Source: DAOUJI01 sp965224415 (GTDB lineage: Bacteria; Chloroflexota; Dehalococcoidia; Lucifugimonadales; JAGWBF01). Taken from it: a DNA stretch of 64,000 nucleotides. A program made the position numbers and the translations under genes. The stretch is taken from the NCBI GenBank assembly GCA_965224415.1, contig CBDCZB010000003.1:310001-374000 (forward strand), read 5' to 3'. Of this stretch, positions 8,359 through 15,988 are shown piece after piece (within the stretch, counting starts at the first letter, position 1; every line of letters starts with the position of its first letter). The notes under the pieces were generated by a model. It did no database searches and had not been told where the DNA came from. It was given only the letters and a program-made list of their open reading frames with translations.

Positions 8359-8583
8359 ATGAAGAAAAAGCTCACGATAACCGTGGATGCCGAACTGGTG
8401 CCGATAGCGAAGCGGTATGCCCGTTCGCGCGGAGTATCCCTTTCGTCGCTAATCGAACAGTCCCTCAGGGAGGTTGCTGGAGAGCAAACGCCGTCCTTTG
8501 CCTCGCGGTGGCGTGGTCAATTTCGGGCTGCAGAGCGGGACGACCCACGTTACGACACTCTTGCCAATAAATACCTCCACTGA
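8359..8583 (+). CDS. Ribbon-helix-helix-type antitoxin (DUF6364-like) of a VapBC module
   Basis: This 74-residue protein starts with the RHH pattern KKKLTITVDAELVPIAKRYARSRGVSLSSLIEQSLREV (strand, helix, helix), as in DUF6364-like antitoxins. The C-terminal part (RWRGQFRAAERDDPRYDTLANKYLH) would be the disordered toxin-wrapping tail. Its stop overlaps the ATG of the PIN-domain gene (TGATG at 8581-8585), the classic coupled TA arrangement. An inverted repeat lies upstream. Confidence 0.82.
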   Translation: MKKKLTITVDAELVPIAKRYARSRGVSLSSLIEQSLREVAGEQTPSFASRWRGQFRAAERDDPRYDTLANKYLH

Positions 8584-8987
8584 TGCTTCTCGATACTGAC
8601 GTTTTGATTGACGTCGCTCTCGACAGGCATCCTCACTCTGGCCCGGCTTCGGAACTTCTAGACCGTCTCCAAAGAGGCGCCGCCAACAGCTTCATAGCTT
8701 GGCATACAGTTTCCAACTTCTACTATATAGTGGCGCCCTCCAGGGGAGGCGTGAACGCTCGGGACTTCATAGTAGAACTGACCAGCTTTGTGGCGGTTTC
8801 CACTACCGACGTGGAAGCGGTCCGTTACGCTGTGGCGCTGCCAATGAGCGACTTCGAGGACGCTATGCAGGTGGCTGCAGCGAGGGCGTGCGGAGCCTTA
8901 CATATCGTTACTCGGAACGTTAGAGATTACAGGCGTTCACCTATCCCTGCCGTCAGCCCCGAAGAAGCCCTCAGGAAGCTGTTTTGA
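8583..8987 (+). CDS. vapC: PIN-domain ribonuclease toxin (VapC family)
   Basis: This 134-residue protein is a PIN-domain RNase. The N-terminal strand LLDTDVLIDVALDR holds the first catalytic Asp (Asp4), and the second acidic group is in LPMSDFEDAMQVAAARACG, followed by IVTRNVRDYRRSPIPAVSPEEAL. PIN toxins cleave specific RNAs such as initiator tRNA or the sarcin-ricin loop; this target is unknown. It is translationally coupled to the RHH antitoxin. All acidic residues expected for Mg binding look present, so the toxin appears intact. Confidence 0.88.
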   Translation: MLLDTDVLIDVALDRHPHSGPASELLDRLQRGAANSFIAWHTVSNFYYIVAPSRGGVNARDFIVELTSFVAVSTTDVEAVRYAVALPMSDFEDAMQVAAARACGALHIVTRNVRDYRRSPIPAVSPEEALRKLF

Positions 8988-9054
8988 ATCCGGTGTTGGG
9001 CTACGGGGGTGGAAGCCTTGACGGAAGGTCCCTTGATTCTCCTTGGCAGTCCGG

Positions 9055-9261
9055 TCATACGGCTAGGATCAAGGCCTCGAAACGTTCTTCAGGCGCCTGA
9101 AGCCCATCTTCCTCTAACGCCAACAGGTAGCCCTTGATGGACTCTTTTATGTTGGCGATGGTCTCCTGCTTTGTCGCGCCCTGGCTTACACATCCGGGCA
9201 AGCTGGGGCATTCCGCAACCCAATAACCGTCCTCCCCGGGATAAATCACTACCTGCCTCAT
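9055..9261 (-). CDS. HicB-family antitoxin-like protein, no HicA partner seen
   Basis: This 68-residue protein has the partial RNase-H-like HicB fold: RQVVIYPGEDGYWVAECPSLPGCVSQGATKQETIANIKESIKGYL. The start at ATG 9261 is chosen because GAGGTG lies 6-7 bases upstream; an earlier in-frame start at 9303 is possible. HicB proteins normally neutralise the HicA mRNA interferase, but no HicA-sized ORF is present on either side. It has no C-terminal DNA-binding domain and may be a solitary antitoxin. Confidence 0.75.
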   Translation of the reverse strand: MRQVVIYPGEDGYWVAECPSLPGCVSQGATKQETIANIKESIKGYLLALEEDGLQAPEERFEALILAV

Positions 9262-9312
9262 GGTCTCACCTCTGCCGATAGGCATCCTGTGCCTCTTTGT
9301 CAATCATACCAA

Positions 9313-10938
9313 TCATGCGTCGTTCCACGCAGCCAGCCACTCCTCGTCTTCAGGCTCACTTGACATCGCTTGGAGCCCGATCATGGACCATTCACGCTTG
9401 TCCCGATCGCCGAACACTATCAGCTTATCGCCCTCCCAATAGGCCATATCATCCACCACGTCCATCGTTTTCACGCTCACCGTGCAGACCCGCATCAGCA
9501 GGTCTATCACCCGCTCCTTGTGGTCTGCGAACTTGTAGGTGTTGAACTTTTCGGCGATGGTCGGGTCCTTGGGCTTGCGTTCCTTGTACTGGTCAAGAAT
9601 CCACTCCAGGGCTGAGCGGCTGCCCAGAGTGTAGCGCCAGGCTTCCGGCGGCACGTCCTCCAGCGTGGTCTGTTCGTCCACACGAATGATGCCCCGCTCC
9701 TTGTTGGCGCTCAATATGGCTTTTGCAGGAATAGGCTCAAGGGACGCCTGCAGGCTCTTTTCCACCCGCTTCAGCGGGTAGGGCATGGCGATTTCGAAGC
9801 CAATGTGCAGGTCCATCAGCTCTTTGCCCATCCGCTTCCAGGCGTCGAAATCGCGGTACAGGGGAAGGCGAGGGAACTCCCGCGGCAGGTCGACGCGGTA
9901 GTCGTGGCGGTACACCGGGTCGTGGAGCACGGCGTAGGTGTAGTGGAAGATGTCCTCGGCGGTGATGGCGTCCCCTTCGGCCATCTCCTGGAAATGCTCG
10001 CCGAACTCCTTCCGGTAATGCTCGTTGATTTGTTTCAGCCCCCACTGGGTGATGTTGCTCACCCGTTCCCCATCCTCGGTGTACCGGTACAGGGGGAGGC
10101 ACTGGGTTGTCTTGAGTAAATCATGTGAGTACACTCGGTCAGTAGCCAACACATGAAAGCCGTGGCTGGAAGCGTGGCCCGGAAAACATATTACTTTGTT
10201 GTCGACCTTCTCAAAGTGTGGATAAATCTGTGGTATTTGATACCTTCGATGCGTGATTATCGGTGCATAGTAACAATGCCTCGCGACAAACGGCCTGTAC
10301 AATCCTGATATGATATTCTGTGACTCAAATGCGAGAGAGTTTCCTTTGGCCAAATGAGTTTCCAACTCTGTTGTCCATTTGATAGATTTGTCTACCCAAT
10401 TTCCTATTGAACTATCGCTGGGCTTTTCATTTGCGAATCGTATCCTTTCGGTTTGGTATGTTTCACAAAAGAAATGTACCTTATCTGCAAGGACACCAGC
10501 ATCGAAGTCGTAAACCCATTCATCTCGATTGGTACTGATGCCTACTGAGTACAACCCGAAAACTGCTCGTTCATCGTCAACAGTCTTGGCGAGTTTGGTC
10601 TGCCGACCGGCAAGGGGCATCAGTCGCTCAAAGTCGCTGCTGGACTGATTTAGCCAGTTGTTCTTGGAGTCCGGTGTCAATTCTTTAAAGCCAAATGAGG
10701 CTAGACCTTTGTCCTTGATGAAGCTGATCTTTGCCGATGACTTCGTATAGTCGTCAACAGTTTTGTAAAAGACCTTGAAGCCTTCGGTGCCTTTCCGGCG
10801 CACTAGGAAATATATGGCAATGCCGACCCGGATTTTATCCTCGAAGATATTGCCAGCCTCCCGCCTGCGGTGCTCTCCGCTGGTCCGGGCGTTGCCTTTC
10901 AGGTCCACTGCCCATAGCTCGTTAAATTCTTGAGCCAC
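9313..10938 (-). CDS. Type ISP/IIG-like restriction-modification enzyme, C-terminal part (after in-frame TAG)
   Basis: This 541-codon ORF is the continuation, in the same frame, of the ORF ending at 10960. The fragment starts MAQEFNELWAVDLKGNARTSG and contains the FEDKIRVGIAIYFLVRR strand of the methyltransferase core, then a target-recognition-like region (FARxCYYAP, KVICFPGHASSHGFHV, TYAVLHDPVYRHDYR) typical of the C-terminus of type ISP/N6-DNA methylases. The GTG at 10938 is only an internal Val codon of the ancestral gene. Reading through the TAG gives one protein of about 1,075 residues. As it stands it is probably not translated efficiently. Confidence 0.75.
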   Translation of the reverse strand: MAQEFNELWAVDLKGNARTSGEHRRREAGNIFEDKIRVGIAIYFLVRRKGTEGFKVFYKTVDDYTKSSAKISFIKDKGLASFGFKELTPDSKNNWLNQSSSDFERLMPLAGRQTKLAKTVDDERAVFGLYSVGISTNRDEWVYDFDAGVLADKVHFFCETYQTERIRFANEKPSDSSIGNWVDKSIKWTTELETHLAKGNSLAFESQNIISGLYRPFVARHCYYAPIITHRRYQIPQIYPHFEKVDNKVICFPGHASSHGFHVLATDRVYSHDLLKTTQCLPLYRYTEDGERVSNITQWGLKQINEHYRKEFGEHFQEMAEGDAITAEDIFHYTYAVLHDPVYRHDYRVDLPREFPRLPLYRDFDAWKRMGKELMDLHIGFEIAMPYPLKRVEKSLQASLEPIPAKAILSANKERGIIRVDEQTTLEDVPPEAWRYTLGSRSALEWILDQYKERKPKDPTIAEKFNTYKFADHKERVIDLLMRVCTVSVKTMDVVDDMAYWEGDKLIVFGDRDKREWSMIGLQAMSSEPEDEEWLAAWNDA

Positions 10939-10959
10939 GACTTTGCGGAACCCGTCGTC

Positions 10960-12540
10960 CTAGCGCGAGTTTAAGAAGGCACTGTTACTGACAAATCCGA
11001 TGATCCCGTCGTCGGTAAGCCTATCGCTGGCCCACCGTATGAACCGCTTGTACATGTCGTACTGATGTGTTCGTTGTGCAGTTCCTTCTTTGATATAGGT
11101 GTCTCGGATGCGCCCGTCTATCTCTGGGTACTGGCGGTTGGGGTTAAGCTCGTACCAGTTGCTTTGCTGGTCGTTGTAGGGCGGGTTGCCGATGATGACG
11201 CTGATGGGCTTTTCGTTCTGCTCCTGGACGCGTATCCAGTTCTCTTCAGAGAGTCCGCCCAGGTTCATGTCGTCCTGCCGCTGCACCGCGCCTCCGGTCG
11301 CCCCTTCCCACCCCAGGTTGTCCAAAGTATCCACAAAGCAGAGGTTGGGGAATTCCAGGTAGCCGCCCGTCCGCTCCTTGTAGCTGTACTCGATGTTCAG
11401 GTTGGCGATGTAGTAAGGCAGTATGGCCACCTCGTTGGCGTGAATCTCTTTCCGGTACTTGTACTCCAGCCGCTCTTTAGGCAAATGGTCAATCAGGCTT
11501 GTGATGAAGGTGCCGGTCGCCGGGTCGAGAATCTGCACATTGTCGTCGGCGAGGCCGCGGCCAAAGTGCTTCTGCAATAGGTAGTCCGTGCCCCGGATGA
11601 TGAAGTCCACCACCTCGTTGGGTGTGTAGACCACTCCCAGCCTGTCGGCGGCAGCCGGGTTGTAAACCTTGTAGAACTCCTCGTAGATGCCCTTGAGGAA
11701 CTGCTGCCTCTCGCCGTAGTCGGCGATTTCGTCGGCGGCCCGCCCAATGGCCCCGTAGTAGGTTCGGAGCTTGTCTATGGCCTCCCGCCTTATGTCACCG
11801 GTGAAGAACGTGTGCTCCAGGGCGTCCAGTTGTCGGGCGATGTTGTTCTCCCTGTGGAACTGGTCCTCGTCGAACACTCTCAGGAAGATGTCCTTGGTAA
11901 GGATGTGTTGCAGGAGCATCTCCCGAACATCGGCGCCGGATACGGAGGGGCCGATGGTCTTGCGACAGGTGTCTAGAAAAGCGGCGGCTGCGTTCTGATA
12001 GTCGGTGTTATCGGTTTCAGCCTCGGTGATTACTGCCCTGAGGTTTTCCAGAACAGAGGGCAGGTCATCCTTAAATTGTTGCCATGCCTTGCGGAACTCC
12101 TGGACCGCCGGGAGTTCATAGTCCAGAAATGTCCGGATGAGACGGTGTAGGTCGGATTCCCTATCCATGTCGACCTGCATCGAAACCGTGCCGGACCGCA
12201 TGAGGACTGCGGTCTGGGAGTCCTCGAAGATGATGTTGTCCTGCGGGTAACCCCTACTGAGTTTCTTCTGGATTTCGTTGAACAGGTCGTCGTGAGTGTC
12301 TTTGGCCTCCCAGTATCCCCGGGCTATGCGCAGGGTGTCCTTGACCGTGCCGTCGGGGATGATGCCGGATGGTGTGCGGAGCTCCGGGACCAGAGCCAGC
12401 TTCTCGCGGTGGTCTCTGCAATAAGAGTCCAGGCAAAACTGGAAGGCGGCTCGGATACTCTGCTCGTTGTATGAGCCGCCAAAAGCAATCAACTGCTGTT
12501 TGTGCTCGTAGTAGCGTTCAATGTGGGGATATGCAGGCAT
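10960..12540 (-). CDS. Type ISP/IIG-like restriction-modification enzyme, N-terminal part (truncated by TAG)
   Basis: This 526-residue ORF carries an N-terminal PD-(D/E)xK-like nuclease motif (IPDG with Asp63, then EAK at 78-80), a helical spacer, and an N6-adenine methyltransferase core with motif I DPATGTF (339-345) and motif IV NPPY (452-455). No helicase domain is present, unlike LlaGI-type ISP enzymes, so the layout is closer to type IIG. The frame ends at TAG (10960-10962) immediately after FLNSR, while the same frame continues with DDGFRKVVAQEF, the expected next block. The gene therefore looks like a nonsense mutant or a sequencing/assembly error. Confidence 0.8.
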   Translation of the reverse strand: MPAYPHIERYYEHKQQLIAFGGSYNEQSIRAAFQFCLDSYCRDHREKLALVPELRTPSGIIPDGTVKDTLRIARGYWEAKDTHDDLFNEIQKKLSRGYPQDNIIFEDSQTAVLMRSGTVSMQVDMDRESDLHRLIRTFLDYELPAVQEFRKAWQQFKDDLPSVLENLRAVITEAETDNTDYQNAAAAFLDTCRKTIGPSVSGADVREMLLQHILTKDIFLRVFDEDQFHRENNIARQLDALEHTFFTGDIRREAIDKLRTYYGAIGRAADEIADYGERQQFLKGIYEEFYKVYNPAAADRLGVVYTPNEVVDFIIRGTDYLLQKHFGRGLADDNVQILDPATGTFITSLIDHLPKERLEYKYRKEIHANEVAILPYYIANLNIEYSYKERTGGYLEFPNLCFVDTLDNLGWEGATGGAVQRQDDMNLGGLSEENWIRVQEQNEKPISVIIGNPPYNDQQSNWYELNPNRQYPEIDGRIRDTYIKEGTAQRTHQYDMYKRFIRWASDRLTDDGIIGFVSNSAFLNSR

Positions 12541-12555
12541 GACGGCTAGGGAGGA

Positions 12556-12633
12556 TGGCGGACCCGACCGGATTCGAACCGGCGATCTCTGCCTTGACAG
12601 GGCAGTGTGTTAGGCCAGCTACACCACGGGTCC
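12556..12633 (-). tRNA. tRNA-Asp (anticodon GTC)
   Basis: The minus strand folds as a cloverleaf: acceptor stem GGACCCG/CGGGTCC, D-stem GTGT/ACAC, anticodon stem CTGCC/GGCAG with loop CTGTCAA (anticodon GTC, Asp), five-base variable region and T-arm with TTCGAAT. CCA is encoded (positions 12558-12556 on the plus strand). The RM gene starts 15 bases downstream, so the tRNA may mark the edge of an accessory insertion. Confidence 0.95.
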
Positions 12634-12941
12634 GTGTCTTGAGGAGTGGGCTGAACGGCAGGCCGAGCTTGCGGCCCGCTTGAAGCCCACAATAAGATTG
12701 TAAGCGTATGACGCCCCAGCGTCAACGGCGGGGCGGGCCCATAGGCGGGTCTTTCTATTGTCCACCCTCACCCCATCCCTCTCCCGTCAAGGGCGAGGGG
12801 GCATCGTCCCTTTACCACTGCCACTAGAGGCGGTGCGGCGCTTGACCCTCTCTCCCTTGGGCGCCAGAATGGGCATGGCCTGTTCATGGTTGAATCATGA
12901 GCGGGCCGTCATAAGGCTGAAACCCTCGTCAGGAGGACGCA
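12634..12941. other. Intergenic region with palindromic repeat
   Basis: This gap between tRNA-Asp and the LLM gene has no credible ORF. It contains a repeat (12764-12800) related to those at 13864-13903 and 15127-15160, and a CAGGAGG ribosome-binding site for the ATG at 12942. I see no clear promoter. Confidence 0.6.
12764..12800 (+). repeat. Dispersed palindrome-type repeat, copy 1
   Basis: The unit starts CCCTCACCCCATCCCTCTCCC and continues GTCAAGGGCGAGGG. Part of it can pair (CCCT... with AGGG...). A nearly identical copy lies at 13864-13903 and an inverted, fuller one at 15127-15160. Confidence 0.65.
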
Positions 12942-13832
12942 ATGAAGGTAGGAGCTGTCTTTCCCCAGACCGAAATCGGGAGCGACCCCATAGCCGTGCG
13001 GGACTGGACCCAGGCGGCGGAAGACCTAGGATTCGATCACCTGATAGTGTACGACCATGTGCTGGGGGCCGACGGCTCCCATCACACCAACCTGACCGGC
13101 CCCTACAGGCTGGCGGACATGTTCCACGAGCCCTTTGTGCTGTTCGGCTACATGGCCGCCCTGACCCAGCGCATCGAGTTGGTCACGGCAGTCATCATCA
13201 TAGGCCAACGGCAGACGGCCCTGGCGGCCAAGCAGGCGGCAGAGGTGGACGTGCTCAGCGGCGGCAGGCTCCGTCTGGGTCTCGGTACCGGGTGGAACCA
13301 CGTGGAGTATGAGGCCCTGAGTGAGAACTTCAACAACCGGGGCATACGCAGTGAAGAGCAAATCGAGCTTATGCGAGAGCTTTGGACCAAGGACGTATTA
13401 GATTTCGACGGCAAGTGGCACAAGGTCACCAAGGCCGGAATCAACCCCCGGCCCGTACAACAGACCATACCCATCTGGCTGGGCGGCGGCCGTGAGGCGG
13501 CGCCGGGCAACAGGGGTGAGCGTGTCCTGGAGCGGGTAGGGCGCATGGCCGACGGTTTCTTCCCAATGTGGCCGCCGGACCGGGCTGGTGAGGGCCTGGA
13601 GAGGGTCAGGAACTACGCCAGGGAGGCTGGCCGGGACCCTGCGTCCATCGGAATCGAGGGCCGGGTTAATCACGCCGACGGGCTGGAACAGTGCGTGAGC
13701 TTGAGCCAGGCGTGGAAGGACCTGGACGCCAGCCACGTCTCCATCAACACCATGAACGCGGGTCTCAAGACCGTTCAAGACCACATCAATGCAGTCCGCG
13801 ACTACAAGGAAGCCGTGAAGGGGATCGTGTAG
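12942..13832 (+). CDS. LLM class F420-dependent-type oxidoreductase
   Basis: This 296-residue protein has the LLM TIM-barrel signature: KVGAVFPQTEIGSDPIAVRDWTQAAEDLGFDHLIVYDHV at the N-terminus, IELVTAVIIIGQRQTALAAKQAAEVDVLSGGRLRLGLGTGWN in the middle, and IPIWLGGGREAA with the following ADGFFPMWPP. The GTGWN and IWLGG motifs are those of the F420-dependent TIGR03619-like subgroup. The ATG follows CAGGAGG. Neighbours (cupin, MBL-fold, Rieske) suggest an oxidative catabolic cluster. Substrate unknown. Confidence 0.88.
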   Translation: MKVGAVFPQTEIGSDPIAVRDWTQAAEDLGFDHLIVYDHVLGADGSHHTNLTGPYRLADMFHEPFVLFGYMAALTQRIELVTAVIIIGQRQTALAAKQAAEVDVLSGGRLRLGLGTGWNHVEYEALSENFNNRGIRSEEQIELMRELWTKDVLDFDGKWHKVTKAGINPRPVQQTIPIWLGGGREAAPGNRGERVLERVGRMADGFFPMWPPDRAGEGLERVRNYAREAGRDPASIGIEGRVNHADGLEQCVSLSQAWKDLDASHVSINTMNAGLKTVQDHINAVRDYKEAVKGIV

Positions 13833-13863
13833 TCGGCCGTGGATATAGCCGTGGCCGAGGGTT

Positions 13864-13903
13864 CACCCTCACCCCAACCCTCTCCCGTCAAGGGCGGGGG
13901 AGC
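13864..13903 (+). repeat. Dispersed palindrome-type repeat, copy 2
   Basis: The unit CCCTCACCCCAACCCTCTCCC followed by GTCAAGGGCGGGGG lies in the same orientation as the 12764 copy, between the LLM gene and the cupin gene. Confidence 0.65.
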
Positions 13904-13936
13904 ATGGGAAACCCGGGACATTAAGGAGCGAAATAG

Positions 13937-14281
13937 ATGAAAGTCGTACAACTCTACACGGGCGACGACGGCGAGTCCCACTTCAGGGACTTGCCGCTGG
14001 ATGAATTCCACGCGATAGTGGCCCGGCAGACAGAGGGCGAAATACGTTTTGTGCAACGTGAACCCGATTTCTACAGCGACTGGCACACCGCCCCGCGGCG
14101 CCAGTACACCCTCTTCCTCCAGGGGGAGTGGCAGGTGGAGTGCGCCGACGGCGCCGTCAGGCGGTTCTTCCCTGGCGACGTTATAGTGGCCGAGGACATG
14201 ACAGGTCACGGCCACATCATGCGAGGCGTGGGGAAGGCGGAACGGTGTCTGGTGGCCATACCCCTGGCCGACCCGGAATAA
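13937..14281 (+). CDS. Cupin-fold protein
   Basis: This 114-residue protein fits a single-domain cupin. WHTAPRRQYTLFLQGEWQVECADGAVRRFFPGDVIVAEDMTGHGHIMR contains the equivalents of the two cupin motifs, with His residues at the first (WHTAPRRQ) and second (GHGHI) motif. Such proteins are small beta barrels that often bind a metal and act as dioxygenases, isomerases or sensors. AAGGAG precedes the ATG by 9 bases. Substrate not identifiable. Confidence 0.75.
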   Translation: MKVVQLYTGDDGESHFRDLPLDEFHAIVARQTEGEIRFVQREPDFYSDWHTAPRRQYTLFLQGEWQVECADGAVRRFFPGDVIVAEDMTGHGHIMRGVGKAERCLVAIPLADPE

Positions 14282-14338
14282 CCCAGACATCCCAGGGCGA
14301 GGCCCATTTCAGAGAAAGGCCGTATTCAGGAGGAAAAC

Positions 14339-15115
14339 ATGCCTGAAATAAAGCATCTGGTGACAGGGTTCCACATAAACACCGACCAGGGCGCCTTAGC
14401 CCTGTGCACCATCGTCCTGATACAGGGTGAGAAGAATTACCTCGTGGACGTGGGATTCAAGGGAAGAGCCGACCTGCTGAAGACATCCCTGGCAGGCCTT
14501 GGGCTGGGAGTGGAAGACATAGACGCGATCATCTTGACCCATTCCCACTGGGACCACAGCCAGAACACCGACGTGTTCCCCGACGCCCAAATCATGATCC
14601 ACCCCAAGGAGTTGGAGTACGCCGAGGCGCCCAAGAAGGGCGACTACGCCACCCCGCGCTACTTCATAAACACGCTGCAAGGCAGGGACGTGAAGGAAAT
14701 CGTGGAAGGCCAGGAAATCGAGCCGGGCATAACGGTGTTGGACACGCCCGGCCACACTCGCGGCCACGTTAGCGTCATGGTGGACACGTCATGCGGCAAG
14801 ATAGCGGTTGCCGGCGACGCCCTTCCCATGGCCACGTCGGTGTTCACTAAGGAACCGATGATAGCTTTCTGGGACAAGAAGGAAGCCGCCGACAGCATAA
14901 ACAAGCTGATCGACTCCACCAAGGTCTTCTATCCCGGCCACGACCGGGCCTTCGAGATAAAACCTGGTGACGTTATCGAGTATTTCAGTGGAGACGAGTA
15001 CATCACTTTGCAGACCCGCCACCGGGGAATCGGCGACGTGAGGATCAAGGTGGCCCCCGACGCTCCCCAGCCTCTCAGAGTGCTGGAAGAGGAGTGGGTC
15101 CCGCCGACAAAGTAG
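14339..15115 (+). CDS. MBL-fold metallo-hydrolase (lactonase-like)
   Basis: This 258-residue metallo-beta-lactamase-fold protein has HSHWDH at residues 68-73, a later His in DTPGHTRGH, an Asp in VAGDA and a final His in YPGHD, so all ligands for a dinuclear metal centre are present. The order resembles N-acyl-homoserine-lactonase-type (AhlD/AiiA-like) hydrolases, but the substrate cannot be fixed from sequence. CAGGAGG lies just before the ATG. It follows the cupin gene by about 55 bases, probably in one operon. Confidence 0.85.
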   Translation: MPEIKHLVTGFHINTDQGALALCTIVLIQGEKNYLVDVGFKGRADLLKTSLAGLGLGVEDIDAIILTHSHWDHSQNTDVFPDAQIMIHPKELEYAEAPKKGDYATPRYFINTLQGRDVKEIVEGQEIEPGITVLDTPGHTRGHVSVMVDTSCGKIAVAGDALPMATSVFTKEPMIAFWDKKEAADSINKLIDSTKVFYPGHDRAFEIKPGDVIEYFSGDEYITLQTRHRGIGDVRIKVAPDAPQPLRVLEEEWVPPTK

Positions 15116-15126
15116 TCTCGGATTGT

Positions 15127-15210
15127 CCCCTCTCCCACTGGGAGAGGGTTGGGGTGAGGGCGGCCCGCACTTTAGTAGAGGCCCTGGATACCGGCTTTCG
15201 CCGGTACGAC
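15127..15210 (+). repeat. Palindromic repeat pair, copy 3 of the CCCTCTCCC family plus a second hairpin
   Basis: CCCCTCTCCC actg GGGAGAGGG (15127-15148) is a long palindrome continued by TTGGGGTGAGGG, the inverse of the units at 12764 and 13864. A second perfect 7-bp hairpin (TACCGGC tttc GCCGGTA, 15189-15206) follows. Together they fill the gap after the MBL gene and could act as transcription terminators or RNA stabilisers. Confidence 0.65.
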
Positions 15211-15269
15211 GGAGGTTTTCAAAGGTCTCTTTGAGGGTCACGATTGAGATATGAGAGTGAGAAACGCCT

Positions 15270-15587
15270 ATGCCTGATGGTTTTGTGAAAGTCGCCAGCG
15301 TTGAGGCCGTCCCGCCTGGGGAGATGACAGCTGTAGAGGTGAACGGCGAAGGAGTCCTTCTGGTCAACCTGGAAGGCGAGTATTATGCCTTGAGCGAGGA
15401 ATGCACACATGCTTTCGGCAGGCTCTCAATGGGAACTCTCAAGGGCCACGAGGTGAAGTGCCCCTCCCATGACGCCTGGTTCAACCTGAAGACCGGCGAC
15501 GCTGTCACCCGTCCGGCGATATATCCCCTGGCCCGGTATCAGGTGCGGGTGGAAGGGGACGACATCCTGATCGGCCCTCCAGTCTAA
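15270..15587 (+). CDS. Rieske-type (2Fe-2S) ferredoxin
   Basis: This 105-residue protein is a small soluble Rieske domain. The ligands are C45-x-H47 in EECTHAFG and C64-xx-H67 in CPSHDAWF, spaced as in non-haem Rieske ferredoxins that feed electrons to ring-hydroxylating oxygenases or nitrite reductases. No oxygenase partner is seen beside it. The start is ATG; the ribosome-binding site is weak. Confidence 0.9.
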   Translation: MPDGFVKVASVEAVPPGEMTAVEVNGEGVLLVNLEGEYYALSEECTHAFGRLSMGTLKGHEVKCPSHDAWFNLKTGDAVTRPAIYPLARYQVRVEGDDILIGPPV

Positions 15588-15988
15588 GGTCCTTCCGGGG
15601 ACCTATTCCTATTCTCTTTAATCAGGGCCTGTTCACATAAAAGCCATGCAACCAAAGCCTCCGATCTGTCATTCCGAGCGCAGCGAGAAATCTAAGCGGG
15701 TTGTTGGCGACCGTGGCGGCAACTCAAGCTATGAGGACTCGCATTGGGGCGTGGCAGTCGTCAACAACCTGGTCTGAGGACAAGGCCCTGAGATTCCTCA
15801 CTGCGCTCCGCTCCGTTTCGGAATGACAGCCGGAGAGCAGACCTGGTATGCACCGGCGTCGACACACCCAAGTCCTCCAGTGTGATGCATGGGGCCATTG
15901 TGTCCATCAGCAATGGCTCGTTTACGCCATCAGGGGGGTGGGGCTATAATGAATCCAAGCTATCCGGTGGGAATGGGATAGAGGAACA
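15588..15988. other. Intergenic region holding an inverted-repeat element
   Basis: No credible ORF occurs between the Rieske gene and the E1-alpha gene. The main feature is a 164-bp element bounded by complementary arms (15666-15829). Downstream, the only other signal is a GAGGAA ribosome-binding site for the TTG start at 15989. Confidence 0.6.
15666..15829. repeat. MITE-like imperfect inverted-repeat element
   Basis: The left arm (15666-15693) starts CTGTCATTCCGAGCGCAGCG; the right arm (15790-15829) ends GGAATGACAG preceded by CTGCGCTCCGCTCC and starts GAGATTCCTC. The arms are nearly complementary, flank about 95 bp of unique sequence and contain no ORF. Similar GTCATTCCGAGCG...CGGAATGAC repeats are common in many bacterial genomes. 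Confidence 0.7.

Noticed and set aside
10960..10962. TAG as a recoded amino-acid codon (stop-codon reassignment)
   Set aside because: Several other genes in the window (for example RecQ neighbours, trpF, cobB) end in TAG, so general recoding is not supported. A nonsense change or read error is simpler.
8178..12633. Integration att repeats at the tRNA-Asp border
   Set aside because: I looked for a copy of the tRNA 3' end near the left side of the cluster and found none by eye.
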